A stretch of 64,000 nucleotides of DNA, taken from the NCBI RefSeq assembly GCF_013377995.1, contig NZ_CP055305.1:1-64000 (forward strand), in the 5' to 3' direction. The translations under genes were made by a program, and so were the position numbers. Within the stretch, counting starts at the first letter, position 1; each line of letters opens with the position of its first letter. Below are positions 43,910 to 52,898 of the stretch, piece by piece. The stretch is from Mannheimia pernigra. Its GTDB lineage: Bacteria > Pseudomonadota > Gammaproteobacteria > Enterobacterales > Pasteurellaceae. A model generated the notes under the pieces. The model worked only from the letters and a program-made list of their open reading frames with translations. It did not search any database and was not told the origin of the DNA.

Positions 43910-45063
43910 TAGTGGTTTCGCCTTTTAAATGGACAGCATTTAACTATTTTGGCTTTTTTTGTGCTTACGGAGTGATATTGCCTTTTTTACCTGTTTGGTT
44001 AAAACATTATGGATTCTCCACTGAAATTATTGGATTATTGGCTGCAGTGGGCTATTTATTTCGTTTTGGCGGTAGTATGCTTGCTTCACAACGAGTGAAA
44101 ACGGTGAGCCAGCTCATTCCAACCGCCCGAGCCTTAACGTGGCTGAATGTAGTGGCAGCAATTGCGTTAGCATTTTCAGGCAGTTCGATTTGGCTTGTTT
44201 TTCCTGTTTTAATGCTATTTCAAATGTTTAATTCAGGGGCAATGCCGCTTGCAGACAGCATTGCCTCTCTTTGGCAGCGACAAGTTGGGCTAGATTATGG
44301 CAAAGCACGGCTTTTCGGTTCAATCGCTTTTGTGGTTGGCTCCCTTTCAGGTGGCTATTTCATTGGGCAGTTAGGCGAAGATGTTGTAGTTTGGGTGATT
44401 GTTGGGTTTTTGATATTTTTCGGTGTCGGGCAACTAGCCAAACCGACCCTAGGCTTTGAAGAACAAAATGTAGCAAGTAGTGGCTCAAATGTGACTTACG
44501 CTGAATTATTAAAAGAGTCTGCTACCTTACGAATGCTAATTGCAGTATCGTTAATAGGCGCTTCCCACGCAGCTTATTACACTTACAGCACCATTCATTG
44601 GTCAGATGCTGGCATTTCGACAGAAATGACAAGCCTATTTTGGGGATTGGCAGTAGTCGCGGAAATACTCTTCTTTTTAGTGTCTAAACGGCTGTTTAAA
44701 TCTTGGAAAATCAGTCATTTAATGATTCTCTCTGCCGCATTTGCTTTCATTCGTTGGGGAATTATGGGGAGTACAACAGAGATTGCTTTGATAATTTTTG
44801 CTCAATTTTTACACTCAGTTACTTTTGGTGCCTCTCATATTGCAATGATTCGTTATATTTCGATGCAATCTGCAGACAGGATTACAAAGTTACAAGGATT
44901 GTATTTTGGTTTAGCGAGTTGTGCTGTTATGGCAGTATTTACATTTGTATCGGGTATGATCTACGAATATTCTCCAAGTTTAACTTTCTGGATAATGGCC
45001 GCTTTTGTTCTGCCAGCGATATTTATTGTACCGAAGAAATTTGAAGTGCAAATTTTGAAATAA
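43906..45063 (+). CDS. MFS transporter, HcaT/YgaY type
   Basis: 385 aa with about 12 membrane helices, resembling the 3-phenylpropionate transporter family. FNYFGFFCAYGVILPFLPVWL is the first helix in pieces and RLFGSIAFVVGSLSGG is family-like. It starts with GTG overlapping the proC stop; a second GTG lies two codons on. No phenylpropionate genes are near, so the substrate is unknown. Confidence 0.82.
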   Translation: MIVVSPFKWTAFNYFGFFCAYGVILPFLPVWLKHYGFSTEIIGLLAAVGYLFRFGGSMLASQRVKTVSQLIPTARALTWLNVVAAIALAFSGSSIWLVFPVLMLFQMFNSGAMPLADSIASLWQRQVGLDYGKARLFGSIAFVVGSLSGGYFIGQLGEDVVVWVIVGFLIFFGVGQLAKPTLGFEEQNVASSGSNVTYAELLKESATLRMLIAVSLIGASHAAYYTYSTIHWSDAGISTEMTSLFWGLAVVAEILFFLVSKRLFKSWKISHLMILSAAFAFIRWGIMGSTTEIALIIFAQFLHSVTFGASHIAMIRYISMQSADRITKLQGLYFGLASCAVMAVFTFVSGMIYEYSPSLTFWIMAAFVLPAIFIVPKKFEVQILK

Positions 45064-45071
45064 ATATAAAA

Positions 45072-45094
45072 AATGCCGACATTATGTCGGCATT
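45072..45094 (-). terminator. Terminator of the cold-shock gene
   Basis: AATGCCGACA (45072-45081) pairs perfectly with TGTCGGCATT (45085-45094) over a 3-nt loop; on the minus strand it runs into TTTTTTATATTT. It may also stop the converging transporter transcript. Confidence 0.85.
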
Positions 45095-45116
45095 CTCGAA
45101 ATTGTTTAATGTTTAA

Positions 45117-45329
45117 TTAAATTTTTTTCACGTTTACGGCTGATGCACCACGTTCTGAATCTTGAATTTCAAATTGAACTTTTGCACCATCTTCTAATGT
45201 ACGGTACCCATTGTTTGTTTCAATTGCAGAGAAGTGAACGAACACATCTTTACCACCTTGATCAGGGGTGATGAAACCAAAACCTTTAGTTGAGTTGAAC
45301 CATTTCACTGTGCCGGTAACTGCTGACAT
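45117..45329 (-). CDS. CspA-family cold-shock protein
   Basis: 70-residue RNA chaperone with both nucleic-acid-binding motifs: KGFGFITPD and VFVHFSAIE. The start MSAVTGTVKWFNSTKG is typical. The family member (CspA, CspC or CspE type) cannot be decided from sequence alone. Confidence 0.96.
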   Translation of the reverse strand: MSAVTGTVKWFNSTKGFGFITPDQGGKDVFVHFSAIETNNGYRTLEDGAKVQFEIQDSERGASAVNVKKI

Positions 45330-45668
45330 AACATTTTCCTTATAAAAATAAAAAGTAATAAAAATAGATAGCTAAACGGGATATTACAACAGACGCATCT
45401 ATCAATCACTTGCCCAATTTTTATTGGGGGAAATAATAAAAAGATTCAACTATTTAACTCTAACGCACGAACAGCTTTCGCTATTAGACCACTTATTCGT
45501 TTTTGAAGCAAATTATTTTTATACTTTTATGAAAATTCACCTGAAAAAGAGTCTATCGTTTTTATGATAGGAATGTACAATTTATATAGACGAAGCTTTA
45601 TAAATAAAATATAGTATTGAGTCGGAGATTTTAATCTTACTTAACAAATTCTCGAATTTTATTTATTA
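45330..45668. promoter_or_regulatory. Long cold-shock leader and proQ upstream region
   Basis: No gene. On the minus strand TTGCTT (complement of 45506-45511), a 17-nt spacer and TCTAAT (complement of 45483-45488) could be a promoter giving a leader of about 147 nt, close to the long leader of E. coli cspA. A CCCAAT-TTTT-ATTGGG hairpin (45413-45428) would lie in it. The proQ promoter must be in the right half but I could not place it. Confidence 0.4.
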
Positions 45669-45680
45669 ATGGAACTTATT

Positions 45681-46223
45681 ATGTCAGTTATGTCGGAACA
45701 ACAAGTAGAGCAAACAATAGAACAAACTAACAATAAAACAAATCCAAGCACAAAGGAAGTGATTGCGTATTTAGCGGAAAAATTTCCGCTTTGCTTCACT
45801 GTTGAAGGAGAAGTGAAACCCTTAAAAGTAGGGCTTTTCCAAGATTTGGCAGAAGCATTAAAAGATGATGAAAAAGTCAGTAAAACCTTGTTGCGTCAAG
45901 CATTACGTAACTACACAAATTCTTGGCGCTATTTGGCGGCAAGTCAAGCAAATGTCGCTCGTGTTGGTTTGCAAGGTGAAGAAGTAGGTTGTGTTACAAA
46001 AGAAGAAGCTATTCATGCGTCAGAAACCTTAGCTGAAGCGAAAGCAGCTGTGGCAGAGCGTAAATTACAAGAACGTAAAGCACAGCGTAAAGAATTCTTT
46101 AAACAAAAAGCACGTGAAGAAAATGCTAAAAAGCGTGCAGAATCTAAAGTGAAAAAAGTACATTTACCAAAAGCGTCAGAGGAAAAATTAGCGGCTTTAG
46201 CAAGTAAATTTGGTCGTCAATAG
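45681..46223 (+). CDS. proQ: RNA chaperone ProQ (short form)
   Basis: RNA-binding protein of the FinO/ProQ fold. The conserved domain is at about residues 15-125 (VIAYLAEKFPLCF, PLKVGLFQDLAEAL, LRQALRNYTNSWRYL). A Lys/Glu-rich linker follows and the protein stops at 180 aa. E. coli ProQ is 232 aa and ends with a Tudor-like domain, which is missing here. ATG at 45681 has GGA 7 nt upstream. prc follows, the conserved pairing. Confidence 0.93.
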   Translation: MSVMSEQQVEQTIEQTNNKTNPSTKEVIAYLAEKFPLCFTVEGEVKPLKVGLFQDLAEALKDDEKVSKTLLRQALRNYTNSWRYLAASQANVARVGLQGEEVGCVTKEEAIHASETLAEAKAAVAERKLQERKAQRKEFFKQKAREENAKKRAESKVKKVHLPKASEEKLAALASKFGRQ

Positions 46224-46244
46224 TTTTCTATCTGGTTTACAGTT

Positions 46245-46292
46245 ACAAGCGGTCAAATTAACGTAGATTTTTACACATTTATGACCGCTTGA
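46245..46292. repeat. Inverted uptake-sequence pair between proQ and prc
   Basis: ACAAGCGGTCA faces TGACCGCTTGA across about 26 nt. It ends 16 nt before the prc start, so it either terminates proQ or forms a leader structure of prc. Confidence 0.7.
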
Positions 46293-46308
46293 ATATTTGG
46301 AAAAGAAG

Positions 46309-48318
46309 ATGAAATTAATAAAATTCAACAATATATTTGCGATAACTTTAGGTTTATTGCTAAGCAATGCTTTTGCGGTTCAACCCGATATAAAAGAGAG
46401 TGGAATTACTATTCCCAAACCCAGCGAGCAGCACAGCTTATCTACCAAGAGAGTAACGGCTCGCTTAACGCAATCTCACTATCATAAATTCCAATTAAAT
46501 GATGCTTTTGCACACAAGATTTTCAATCGTTATATTGATTGGCTTGATCCGTCTCACAATACTTTCCTACAATCTGAAATTGATGAAATGCGTAGCAAAT
46601 ATGCCTCATTATTAGATGATGAATTATATGCAGGAAAGTTAGATTCTGCATTTGCGATATATGAGTTGATGTCCAAACGCCGTTACGAGCGTTATAGTTA
46701 TGCCTTATCTTTATTGGATAAAGAACCCGATTTAAAAAGCGATGATAACATTGAGATAGATCGCGAAGATGCTGCATTTCCAACAAATATAGAAGAAGCA
46801 AATACACTTTGGAAGCAACGTGTTAAAAACGATATTATTAATTTGTATTTAAAAGATAAAAAATGGCCTGAAATTAAGAAAACCTTAACTAAGCGTTATA
46901 ATTTTGCAATTAAGCGTTTAACACAAGTAAAAGCAGATGATATTTTACAAACTTACTTAAATTCATTTTCTCGTGAAATCGACCCACATACGAGTTATTT
47001 ATCGCCTCGTGCAGCAAAAGCCTTCCAAGAAAGTATGAACCTTTCATTAGAAGGGATTGGAGCAACGCTTACACAAGAAGATGATGTAACCAGTATAAAA
47101 TCCCTGGTGCCAGGTGCACCTGCTGCTAAAAGTAAGAAACTAGTAGTGGGCGATAAGATTGTGGGAGTAGGCCAAGGTGAGAAAGGTGAAATCGAAGATG
47201 TTATCGGATGGCGTTTAGATGATGTCGTTGATAAGATTAAAGGTAAAAAAGGCACAAAAGTACGCCTAGAAATTGAACCAGAAAAAGGTGGAAAAACCAA
47301 AATAATCACGATTGTGCGTGATAAAGTGCGGATTGAAGATAGTGCAGCTAAATTAACAGTTGAGAAAGTTGATGGAAAAAATGTCGGCGTAATTAAGATC
47401 CCAACATTCTATATTGGTTTAACCGAAGATGTGCGTAAATTACTTACGCAAATGAGTAAGAAAAATGTTGAAGGATTGATCATTGATTTGCGTGAAAATG
47501 GTGGAGGTTCATTAACTGAAGTGATTGAATTAACGGGGCTGTTTATTAAAGGCGGACCTGTTGTTCAAGTCCAAGATGCGTTTAATCGTATCAAAATATA
47601 CGAAGATCCAGAATCTAAAATCATTTACGACGGCAAAGTTATGGTAATGATTAATCGCCACAGTGCTTCTGCCTCTGAAATTTTTGCTGCTGCAATGCAA
47701 GATTATAATCGTGCGATTATTGTTGGTCAGCAAACCTTTGGTAAAGGGACTGTACAACAAAGCCGTTCATTGAATTTTGTGTATGATTTAGATAAAGAAC
47801 CTTTAGGTTTTATTCAATACACCATTCAAAAATTTTATCGTATTGATGGCGGTAGTACACAGCTAAAAGGGGTAGAGCCAGACATTAAATTTTATGAAAT
47901 TATTAATGCGGAAAAAACAGGGGAAAGTTTTGAAGATAATGCACTACCTTGGGATAAAGTGCCTGCGGCTCATTATCAAGAGGCTGATAATGCACGAAAT
48001 GCAGTGTCAGTATTAAAAACAAAGCACGAAGAACGTATTGAGAAGCACCCCGAGTTTATTGTATTAAATGAGAATATTGCAATTCGCAAAGAACGTGATA
48101 ATCGTAAATTTTTGTCATTAAACTTGGCAGAGCGTTTAAAAGAAGGTAAAGCAGATGATGCTAAACGTTTAAAAGACATTAATGCACGTTTTGCCCGAGA
48201 AGGTAAAAAATTATTGAAAAATATTGATGATTTACCAAAAGATTATGAAGCACCTGATTTTTTCTTGAAAGAAGGCTTACAAATGATAGTCGATTGGTCA
48301 CAAATTGATAAAAAATGA
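46309..48318 (+). CDS. prc: Tail-specific (C-terminal) protease Prc
   Basis: Periplasmic S41 protease that trims PBP3 and degrades MepS and misfolded proteins. A signal peptide (MKLIKFNNIFAITLGLLLSNAFA) precedes a helical domain, then a PDZ domain at about 230-330, then the catalytic core with SASASEIFAAAMQDY and GKGTVQQSRSLN supplying Ser and Lys. 669 aa from ATG at 46309; an alternative start four codons upstream is less likely. Confidence 0.94.
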   Translation: MKLIKFNNIFAITLGLLLSNAFAVQPDIKESGITIPKPSEQHSLSTKRVTARLTQSHYHKFQLNDAFAHKIFNRYIDWLDPSHNTFLQSEIDEMRSKYASLLDDELYAGKLDSAFAIYELMSKRRYERYSYALSLLDKEPDLKSDDNIEIDREDAAFPTNIEEANTLWKQRVKNDIINLYLKDKKWPEIKKTLTKRYNFAIKRLTQVKADDILQTYLNSFSREIDPHTSYLSPRAAKAFQESMNLSLEGIGATLTQEDDVTSIKSLVPGAPAAKSKKLVVGDKIVGVGQGEKGEIEDVIGWRLDDVVDKIKGKKGTKVRLEIEPEKGGKTKIITIVRDKVRIEDSAAKLTVEKVDGKNVGVIKIPTFYIGLTEDVRKLLTQMSKKNVEGLIIDLRENGGGSLTEVIELTGLFIKGGPVVQVQDAFNRIKIYEDPESKIIYDGKVMVMINRHSASASEIFAAAMQDYNRAIIVGQQTFGKGTVQQSRSLNFVYDLDKEPLGFIQYTIQKFYRIDGGSTQLKGVEPDIKFYEIINAEKTGESFEDNALPWDKVPAAHYQEADNARNAVSVLKTKHEERIEKHPEFIVLNENIAIRKERDNRKFLSLNLAERLKEGKADDAKRLKDINARFAREGKKLLKNIDDLPKDYEAPDFFLKEGLQMIVDWSQIDKK

Positions 48319-48348
48319 TAAATCTGTAATATACACATCAAATATTAC

Positions 48349-48377
48349 CGCTTAGGCGACTAAGCGATCTATTTTTT
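48349..48377 (+). terminator. prc terminator
   Basis: CGCTTAG (48349-48355) and CTAAGCG (48360-48366) close a GCGA tetraloop; six T follow at 48372-48377, five bases past the stem. Confidence 0.6.
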
Positions 48378-48415
48378 GAGTAAATTTGCAAATAATGGAT
48401 TAAGAGGAAGAGTGG

Positions 48416-49834
48416 GTGAGAATCTTTAAATTATTAATTATGATGATGGCTTTTTCAGGCGTTGCAGTAGCTGAAAAGACAACAGTTATTCATATTTCAG
48501 CTGTATCTGTTGTGCAAGATACCATTTTGCCTCAATTAAGTTTAGCAGCTCAGCAGGCTCGTGCAGCAGAATTAATAAAACAAGCAGAGGCTAGAGTGAT
48601 GCAAGAGATTGGTCATAATGCCTTATTACTAAGCCAAGCCACGATGAAAGTGTATTTAGATAATGAGTTTGCCACAATGTGGCATGATAAGGTAGCAGAA
48701 AAAGCCTTTTTAAAGGAATATGCTCTATTTGCTGCAAGTGGCGTGTCGTCTAAATCTGCAAAAGCATTACAACAAATCTTAAACCAGCCAGAAGGTTTAG
48801 CAAAAGACATTTTATTGACCGATGGTTTTTTAGATTACTTGTATTACAACAAAAATGTCTTTAAATACGCGAATAATTGGTTATATAACTTAGGAAGTTA
48901 TACACCTAAAGCCCCTTCTTCAGAGCAAATTACGCAATGGACAAATGCAGTAAAAATGGGAGTTGCAGGTGAATTTGTGACTAATCTTGTGCCCCAAAAT
49001 CACTTATATCGAGATACAGCACAAAGAGTATTAGCAACCGCAGGAGAGGCGGTTAACAACGCTTTCTATAAGCTGGCATTAAATGTTCAACGTTTACGCA
49101 TTATTCCAAGTTTTGATAATGGTATTTTTGTTAATATTCCGAGTTACCAATTATATTATTTCCGTGATGGCGTGTTATCCCTACAATCGAAAGTTATTGT
49201 TGGGCGAGTAGATCGTAAAACACCTGTAATGTATAGCAAATTAAGTAATGTAGTGGTCAATCCTCCTTGGAATGTGCCATCAGGTATTTTAGCTAAGGAT
49301 ATCATCCCTAAATTAGCTCGAGATCCTGCTTATGCCGAGCGAGCAAGTTTTGAGATTCTTGATAGCAGTGGAAATCAGATTGATCCTCACAGTGTAAACT
49401 GGTCAGAGTATGTAAATGCTAAAAATGTCCCATATCGCATTCGCCAGAAAGCAGGCGATGATAGTGCATTAGGTCGCTATAAATTTAATATGCCGACAAC
49501 TGATGCCATTTTCTTACACGATACGCCAAACAGAGGTTTATTTGGTAGAAAACATCGCACTTTAAGTTCAGGTTGTGTACGAGTGGAAAAAGCCGACGAA
49601 TTAGCTACTATTTTACTTCAAGAAGCAGGTTGGGGATTAGATAAAAAGAACAGAGTGCTAGGTAGTAAAAAAACAACGTCGGCACAAATTTATTCGGATA
49701 ATCCCGTTTACTTATATTATGTAACGGCTTGGGTTGAAAACGGTAAAGTTCATACTCTATCAGATATTTATAATTTTGATGTAAATATTCCACAATTTTC
49801 AATTAGTTGGGAAAAACTAAAAAGTTTGATCTAA
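48416..49834 (+). CDS. ycbB: L,D-transpeptidase, YcbB/LdtD type
   Basis: Periplasmic enzyme forming 3-3 cross-links in peptidoglycan. Signal peptide to about residue 19 (GVAVAEK). The YkuD catalytic core is at about 240-400 and ends with the active-site block HDTPNRGLFGRKHRTLSSGCVRVE, given here only as the anchor residues HDTPN and SSGCVRVE. 472 aa, shorter than the 615 of E. coli: the peptidoglycan-binding insert seen there is not evident. GTG start with AGAGGAAGA upstream. mepK and ycbL follow, the conserved order. Confidence 0.9.
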   Translation: MRIFKLLIMMMAFSGVAVAEKTTVIHISAVSVVQDTILPQLSLAAQQARAAELIKQAEARVMQEIGHNALLLSQATMKVYLDNEFATMWHDKVAEKAFLKEYALFAASGVSSKSAKALQQILNQPEGLAKDILLTDGFLDYLYYNKNVFKYANNWLYNLGSYTPKAPSSEQITQWTNAVKMGVAGEFVTNLVPQNHLYRDTAQRVLATAGEAVNNAFYKLALNVQRLRIIPSFDNGIFVNIPSYQLYYFRDGVLSLQSKVIVGRVDRKTPVMYSKLSNVVVNPPWNVPSGILAKDIIPKLARDPAYAERASFEILDSSGNQIDPHSVNWSEYVNAKNVPYRIRQKAGDDSALGRYKFNMPTTDAIFLHDTPNRGLFGRKHRTLSSGCVRVEKADELATILLQEAGWGLDKKNRVLGSKKTTSAQIYSDNPVYLYYVTAWVENGKVHTLSDIYNFDVNIPQFSISWEKLKSLI

Positions 49835-49853
49835 ATTAAATAATATTATGAAA

Positions 49854-49882
49854 TTCCAAGAAGATCTCAGATCTTCTTGGAA
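49854..49882 (+). terminator. Terminator after ycbB
   Basis: TTCCAAGAAGAT (49854-49865) pairs with ATCTTCTTGGAA (49871-49882), 12 bp perfect with a 5-nt loop, followed by CTTTATTTG. Confidence 0.75.
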
Positions 49883-49949
49883 CTTTATTTGAATTCAGGA
49901 GACTGATTTAACCTAAGCTTTAAATTATTCACTAACCTATGAGGGAAAA

Positions 49950-50504
49950 ATGGAACAAATTGATATTCAACGCCGTAAGTGGTTATCACTCGGCGGACTT
50001 GTGTTAGGGGCTAGCCTTCTGCCAAGTCAAGTAATAGCTGCACTTTCTACCTCAGCTCCTGTTGCGTTGCGTTTTCGTAACATTAATACAGGCGATACTT
50101 ACACAGCAAAATTTGGTGTAGGTGGTTTAAACAAAAAAGATCTTGGGCAATTAAATTATTTAATGAGAGATCGACACATCAATCAAGTGAAAGCAATTGA
50201 TCCGAAACTATTCGTCAAACTGAACCAATTACAACGCCGTTTGGGTTTCCAGAATGCAGAGATTTTAGTATTAAGCGGTTATCGCTCTCCTCAAACTAAT
50301 GCAAAAATGCGTAGCAGAAGTCGTGGTGTTGCAAGCAACAGCTACCATATTCTTGGTAAAGCGGTTGATTTTAGAGTTTCTGGCGTTCCTTTAGCTAAAG
50401 TAAAGCAGGTGGCTGAAAGCCTAAATAATGGCGGAGTAGGCTACTATCCGCGTAGTAATTTTATTCATGTTGATACAGGTCCTGTTCGTACTTGGAGAGG
50501 CTAA
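49950..50504 (+). CDS. mepK: Murein endopeptidase MepK (YcbK, DUF882)
   Basis: Zinc peptidase that can split 3-3 cross-links, the product of the L,D-transpeptidase encoded just upstream. A twin-arginine signal is visible (RRKWLSLGGLVLGASLL). The catalytic domain has LSGYRSPQTNAKM, SYHILGKAVDFRV and HVDTGPVRTW, giving the His/Asp/His zinc ligands. 184 aa. Confidence 0.93.
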   Translation: MEQIDIQRRKWLSLGGLVLGASLLPSQVIAALSTSAPVALRFRNINTGDTYTAKFGVGGLNKKDLGQLNYLMRDRHINQVKAIDPKLFVKLNQLQRRLGFQNAEILVLSGYRSPQTNAKMRSRSRGVASNSYHILGKAVDFRVSGVPLAKVKQVAESLNNGGVGYYPRSNFIHVDTGPVRTWRG

Positions 50505-50520
50505 CAAGCGGGCATATTTT

Positions 50521-51153
50521 ATGTTTAATTTGCAAATTATTCCTGTCAGCCCATTTCAACAAAACTGTACTGTGATTTGGGATGAAAATAAAAACGCTGC
50601 CATTATTGATGCAGGAGATGATGCAAATCGCATCATCGAATTTGTACAATCTCAACACTTAAAAGTACAGAAATTGCTAATTACACACGCCCATTTAGAT
50701 CATATTATGAGTGTTGAGGCACTCAGAGATCATTTTAAAGTTGAGGTATTTGGTTCTCATATCGCAGACAAGCCATTATTTGAACGCTTGCCAGAAATGT
50801 GCCAACAATTTGGCTTACCACCGGTAAGGGGATTTTATCCAGACCATTGGTTAGAAGAAAATGATGTAATTGAAGTTGGTGCATTAAAATATACAATTCG
50901 CCATTTGCCAGGACACGCGCCAGGTCATATTGGTTTTTTTGATTTTGAGAATAAAATTACTTTTAGTGGCGATGTATTATTCCAAAATAGTATAGGAAGA
51001 ACCGACCTCTATATGGGCAATCACCATCAACTTTTAGAAACTATTCGTACTAAAATGTTTGATTTAGAGGATGATTTCATTGTTATTCCTGGACATGGTT
51101 CACATACTACTATCGGGCAAGAGAAACAAAATAATCCATTTTTGAAGTCATAA
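50521..51153 (+). CDS. ycbL: Metallo-beta-lactamase-fold hydrolase YcbL
   Basis: Glyoxalase II-like hydrolase. The metal motif ITHAHLDHIMS and later PGHAPGHIGF and SGDVLFQNSIGRTDL and PGHGSHT are clear. 210 aa from ATG at 50521; a longer frame overlaps mepK. Third gene after ycbB and mepK, as in E. coli. Confidence 0.92.
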   Translation: MFNLQIIPVSPFQQNCTVIWDENKNAAIIDAGDDANRIIEFVQSQHLKVQKLLITHAHLDHIMSVEALRDHFKVEVFGSHIADKPLFERLPEMCQQFGLPPVRGFYPDHWLEENDVIEVGALKYTIRHLPGHAPGHIGFFDFENKITFSGDVLFQNSIGRTDLYMGNHHQLLETIRTKMFDLEDDFIVIPGHGSHTTIGQEKQNNPFLKS

Positions 51154-51329
51154 AGAAAAAGCAGAATTTTATCTTCAACAGTAAAAGTAACACTTCCTGA
51201 ATTCAAATTATTTACAAGCGGTCAAAAATGCCTAATTTTCTGCAAAATTGGCTTGCCTTCTGTTTAATATTGCGAATTCAGGCATTATTATGCGAATAGT
51301 TCCAAGCCTAATTCATTAACATATTCAAT
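51154..51329. other. Intergenic region with one uptake core
   Basis: No gene. A single ACAAGCGGTC lies near 51215. CTGAATTC near 51198 and GAATTCAGGCA near 51272 form a loose inverted repeat. Nothing else is recognised. Confidence 0.4.
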
Positions 51330-51396
51330 GGAAATTAAAAGGACTGACAGAATGCAGCCCTAGAATCAAATGAGCCCAACTTTTGGAGTCAGATTA
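51330..51396 (+). mobile_element. IS3-like right-end remnant
   Basis: Contains AAATTAAAAGGACTGA, reading K-L-K-G-L as in IS3 OrfB C-termini, then AGAATGCAGCCC matching the OrfB end at 29183-29193, then CCAACTTTTGGAGTCAGATTA (51376-51396), whose complement begins TAATCTGACTCCAAAAG, matching the left end at 2624. About 13 bp of the OrfB end are missing relative to the 29.2 kb copy. It abuts the thyA stop (6 nt). Confidence 0.55.
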
Positions 51397-51402
51397 TTTT
51401 TA

Positions 51403-52254
51403 TTAGACCGAGAATGGATATTGAATAGGCGGATGATATTCATAACCTTCCACTTTAAAATCATCTAGAGTTACCCAAGTTTCTAAATCTTTTAATGATT
51501 TAATATCAGGATTAATGATTAATTTCGGAGCATTTAACGCTTCACGTTTTAACTGCACATCACGCATCAATTCAAGTTGATCTTCATAAATATGAGCGTT
51601 CACAATTTTATGGAAAGCCTGCCCAGGTTTATGCCCCGTAATTTGTGCCATTAAAGCTAGAAAAGTGTAACACTGAATCATATTCCAATTTAAACCTAAT
51701 GGCACATCTGCAGAGCGTTGGGTGCTATTTAGATAAAGCTTACCATCTAGTAATGAGAAATGATGGCTATATAAACAAGGACGTAAACAACCCATATGAA
51801 ACACACCCGGGTGGTAGAATGTATAAATTTCACCGCGATTATCAACCCCTTTTTTTAAATCACTAACAATTTGATGCAGTAAATCAACTGCTCCACCATC
51901 AGGTTTCGGAAAATTACGCCCAACCGCACCATAAACTAAACCCATATCATCTTCACCCTTACGGTAAGGATTAGATAACCAAGCGGCATTCTCGTTAGCA
52001 TTTGCATCCCATGATTTAGTCCCCAAACTACGAAAATCAGCAGCATTGTCGTAGCCTCGAATATAGCCTAATAGTTCAGCTATAGCCGATTTCCAGTAGC
52101 TTCTTCTGGTAGTAACTAAAGGGAATTCACCGTTTTCAACATCATAGGTTAAATCAGCATTAATGACTGTAAGGCAACGCTTAGCTGTACGCTCATTCGA
52201 TACCCATTTCCCTTCATTTACAATCCGATTACACAAATCTAAATACTGCTTCAT
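51403..52254 (-). CDS. thyA: Thymidylate synthase
   Basis: Methylates dUMP to dTMP. 283 aa, the longer form also found in Haemophilus. The catalytic cysteine is C160 in LRPCLYSHHF (many relatives have PCH or PCM), and the phosphate-binding block is QRSADVPLGLNWN. The C-terminus PIQYPFSV is of the usual kind for this form. Divergent from a small lipoprotein gene; its 3' end touches an insertion-sequence remnant. Confidence 0.95.
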   Translation of the reverse strand: MKQYLDLCNRIVNEGKWVSNERTAKRCLTVINADLTYDVENGEFPLVTTRRSYWKSAIAELLGYIRGYDNAADFRSLGTKSWDANANENAAWLSNPYRKGEDDMGLVYGAVGRNFPKPDGGAVDLLHQIVSDLKKGVDNRGEIYTFYHPGVFHMGCLRPCLYSHHFSLLDGKLYLNSTQRSADVPLGLNWNMIQCYTFLALMAQITGHKPGQAFHKIVNAHIYEDQLELMRDVQLKREALNAPKLIINPDIKSLKDLETWVTLDDFKVEGYEYHPPIQYPFSV

Positions 52255-52340
52255 AGTTACCTCATAAAATTTTTAAGTAATTTTGCCATTTCTTCGGTAA
52301 AATAGCTAAAACTTTATGACAAACACAATAGGGGTTATAG

Positions 52341-52850
52341 ATGAAAAAAACAATTAAGTCTATTTTAATGATGACTACAATAGCATTTTTAGTCGCTTGC
52401 TCATCAAATAAAAATGGTTGGAAGCTCTTAAATTATTCAGCAGTAGATCAAAAATCTTATGCAATTGCTTACAGCACAACCGCACAAACTTATCAAGACC
52501 GAGTAAATGAAAGTTATGATATCAACGCCTTTATGAATGGCGTAAATGATTGGTACACAAAAAAAATCACCTTACCGGTTGAACAAATTCGCGCAATGAC
52601 AATAAACAGAATGTTAGATCATAATGTTTACGCTTATTATAGCGGTGTGCTTTATGCGGCAGATTTACAAGCTAACTTTAATCATTTATCGCCAACTTGC
52701 TGGAACTTATTACAACCAACGAGTATGTCGCAAGGCATTCGTGATGCTATGCTAGATTTACAAAAAAATAAAGTACGTAGCGATAACTATATTAAAAATG
52801 GCGTTGAGCAAATTTTACAGCATTGTGTAAACAACCTTGCAAAAGATTAA
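52341..52850 (+). CDS. Small predicted lipoprotein, unrecognised
   Basis: 169 aa. Signal and lipobox: MKKTIKSILMMTTIAFLVAC (Cys20). The rest is helical and polar, with many Tyr and Asn (YSAVDQKSYAIAYSTTAQTY) and two Cys (CWNLL, QHCVNN) that could form a disulfide. I do not recognise the family. GGGGTT lies 6 nt before the ATG. It is followed by a terminator and stands alone between thyA and the tRNA cluster. Confidence 0.75.
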   Translation: MKKTIKSILMMTTIAFLVACSSNKNGWKLLNYSAVDQKSYAIAYSTTAQTYQDRVNESYDINAFMNGVNDWYTKKITLPVEQIRAMTINRMLDHNVYAYYSGVLYAADLQANFNHLSPTCWNLLQPTSMSQGIRDAMLDLQKNKVRSDNYIKNGVEQILQHCVNNLAKD

Positions 52851-52898
52851 AAAAGAGAAATATCAACGTAATAAAACGAAAATAGCATTTAAATTTAC

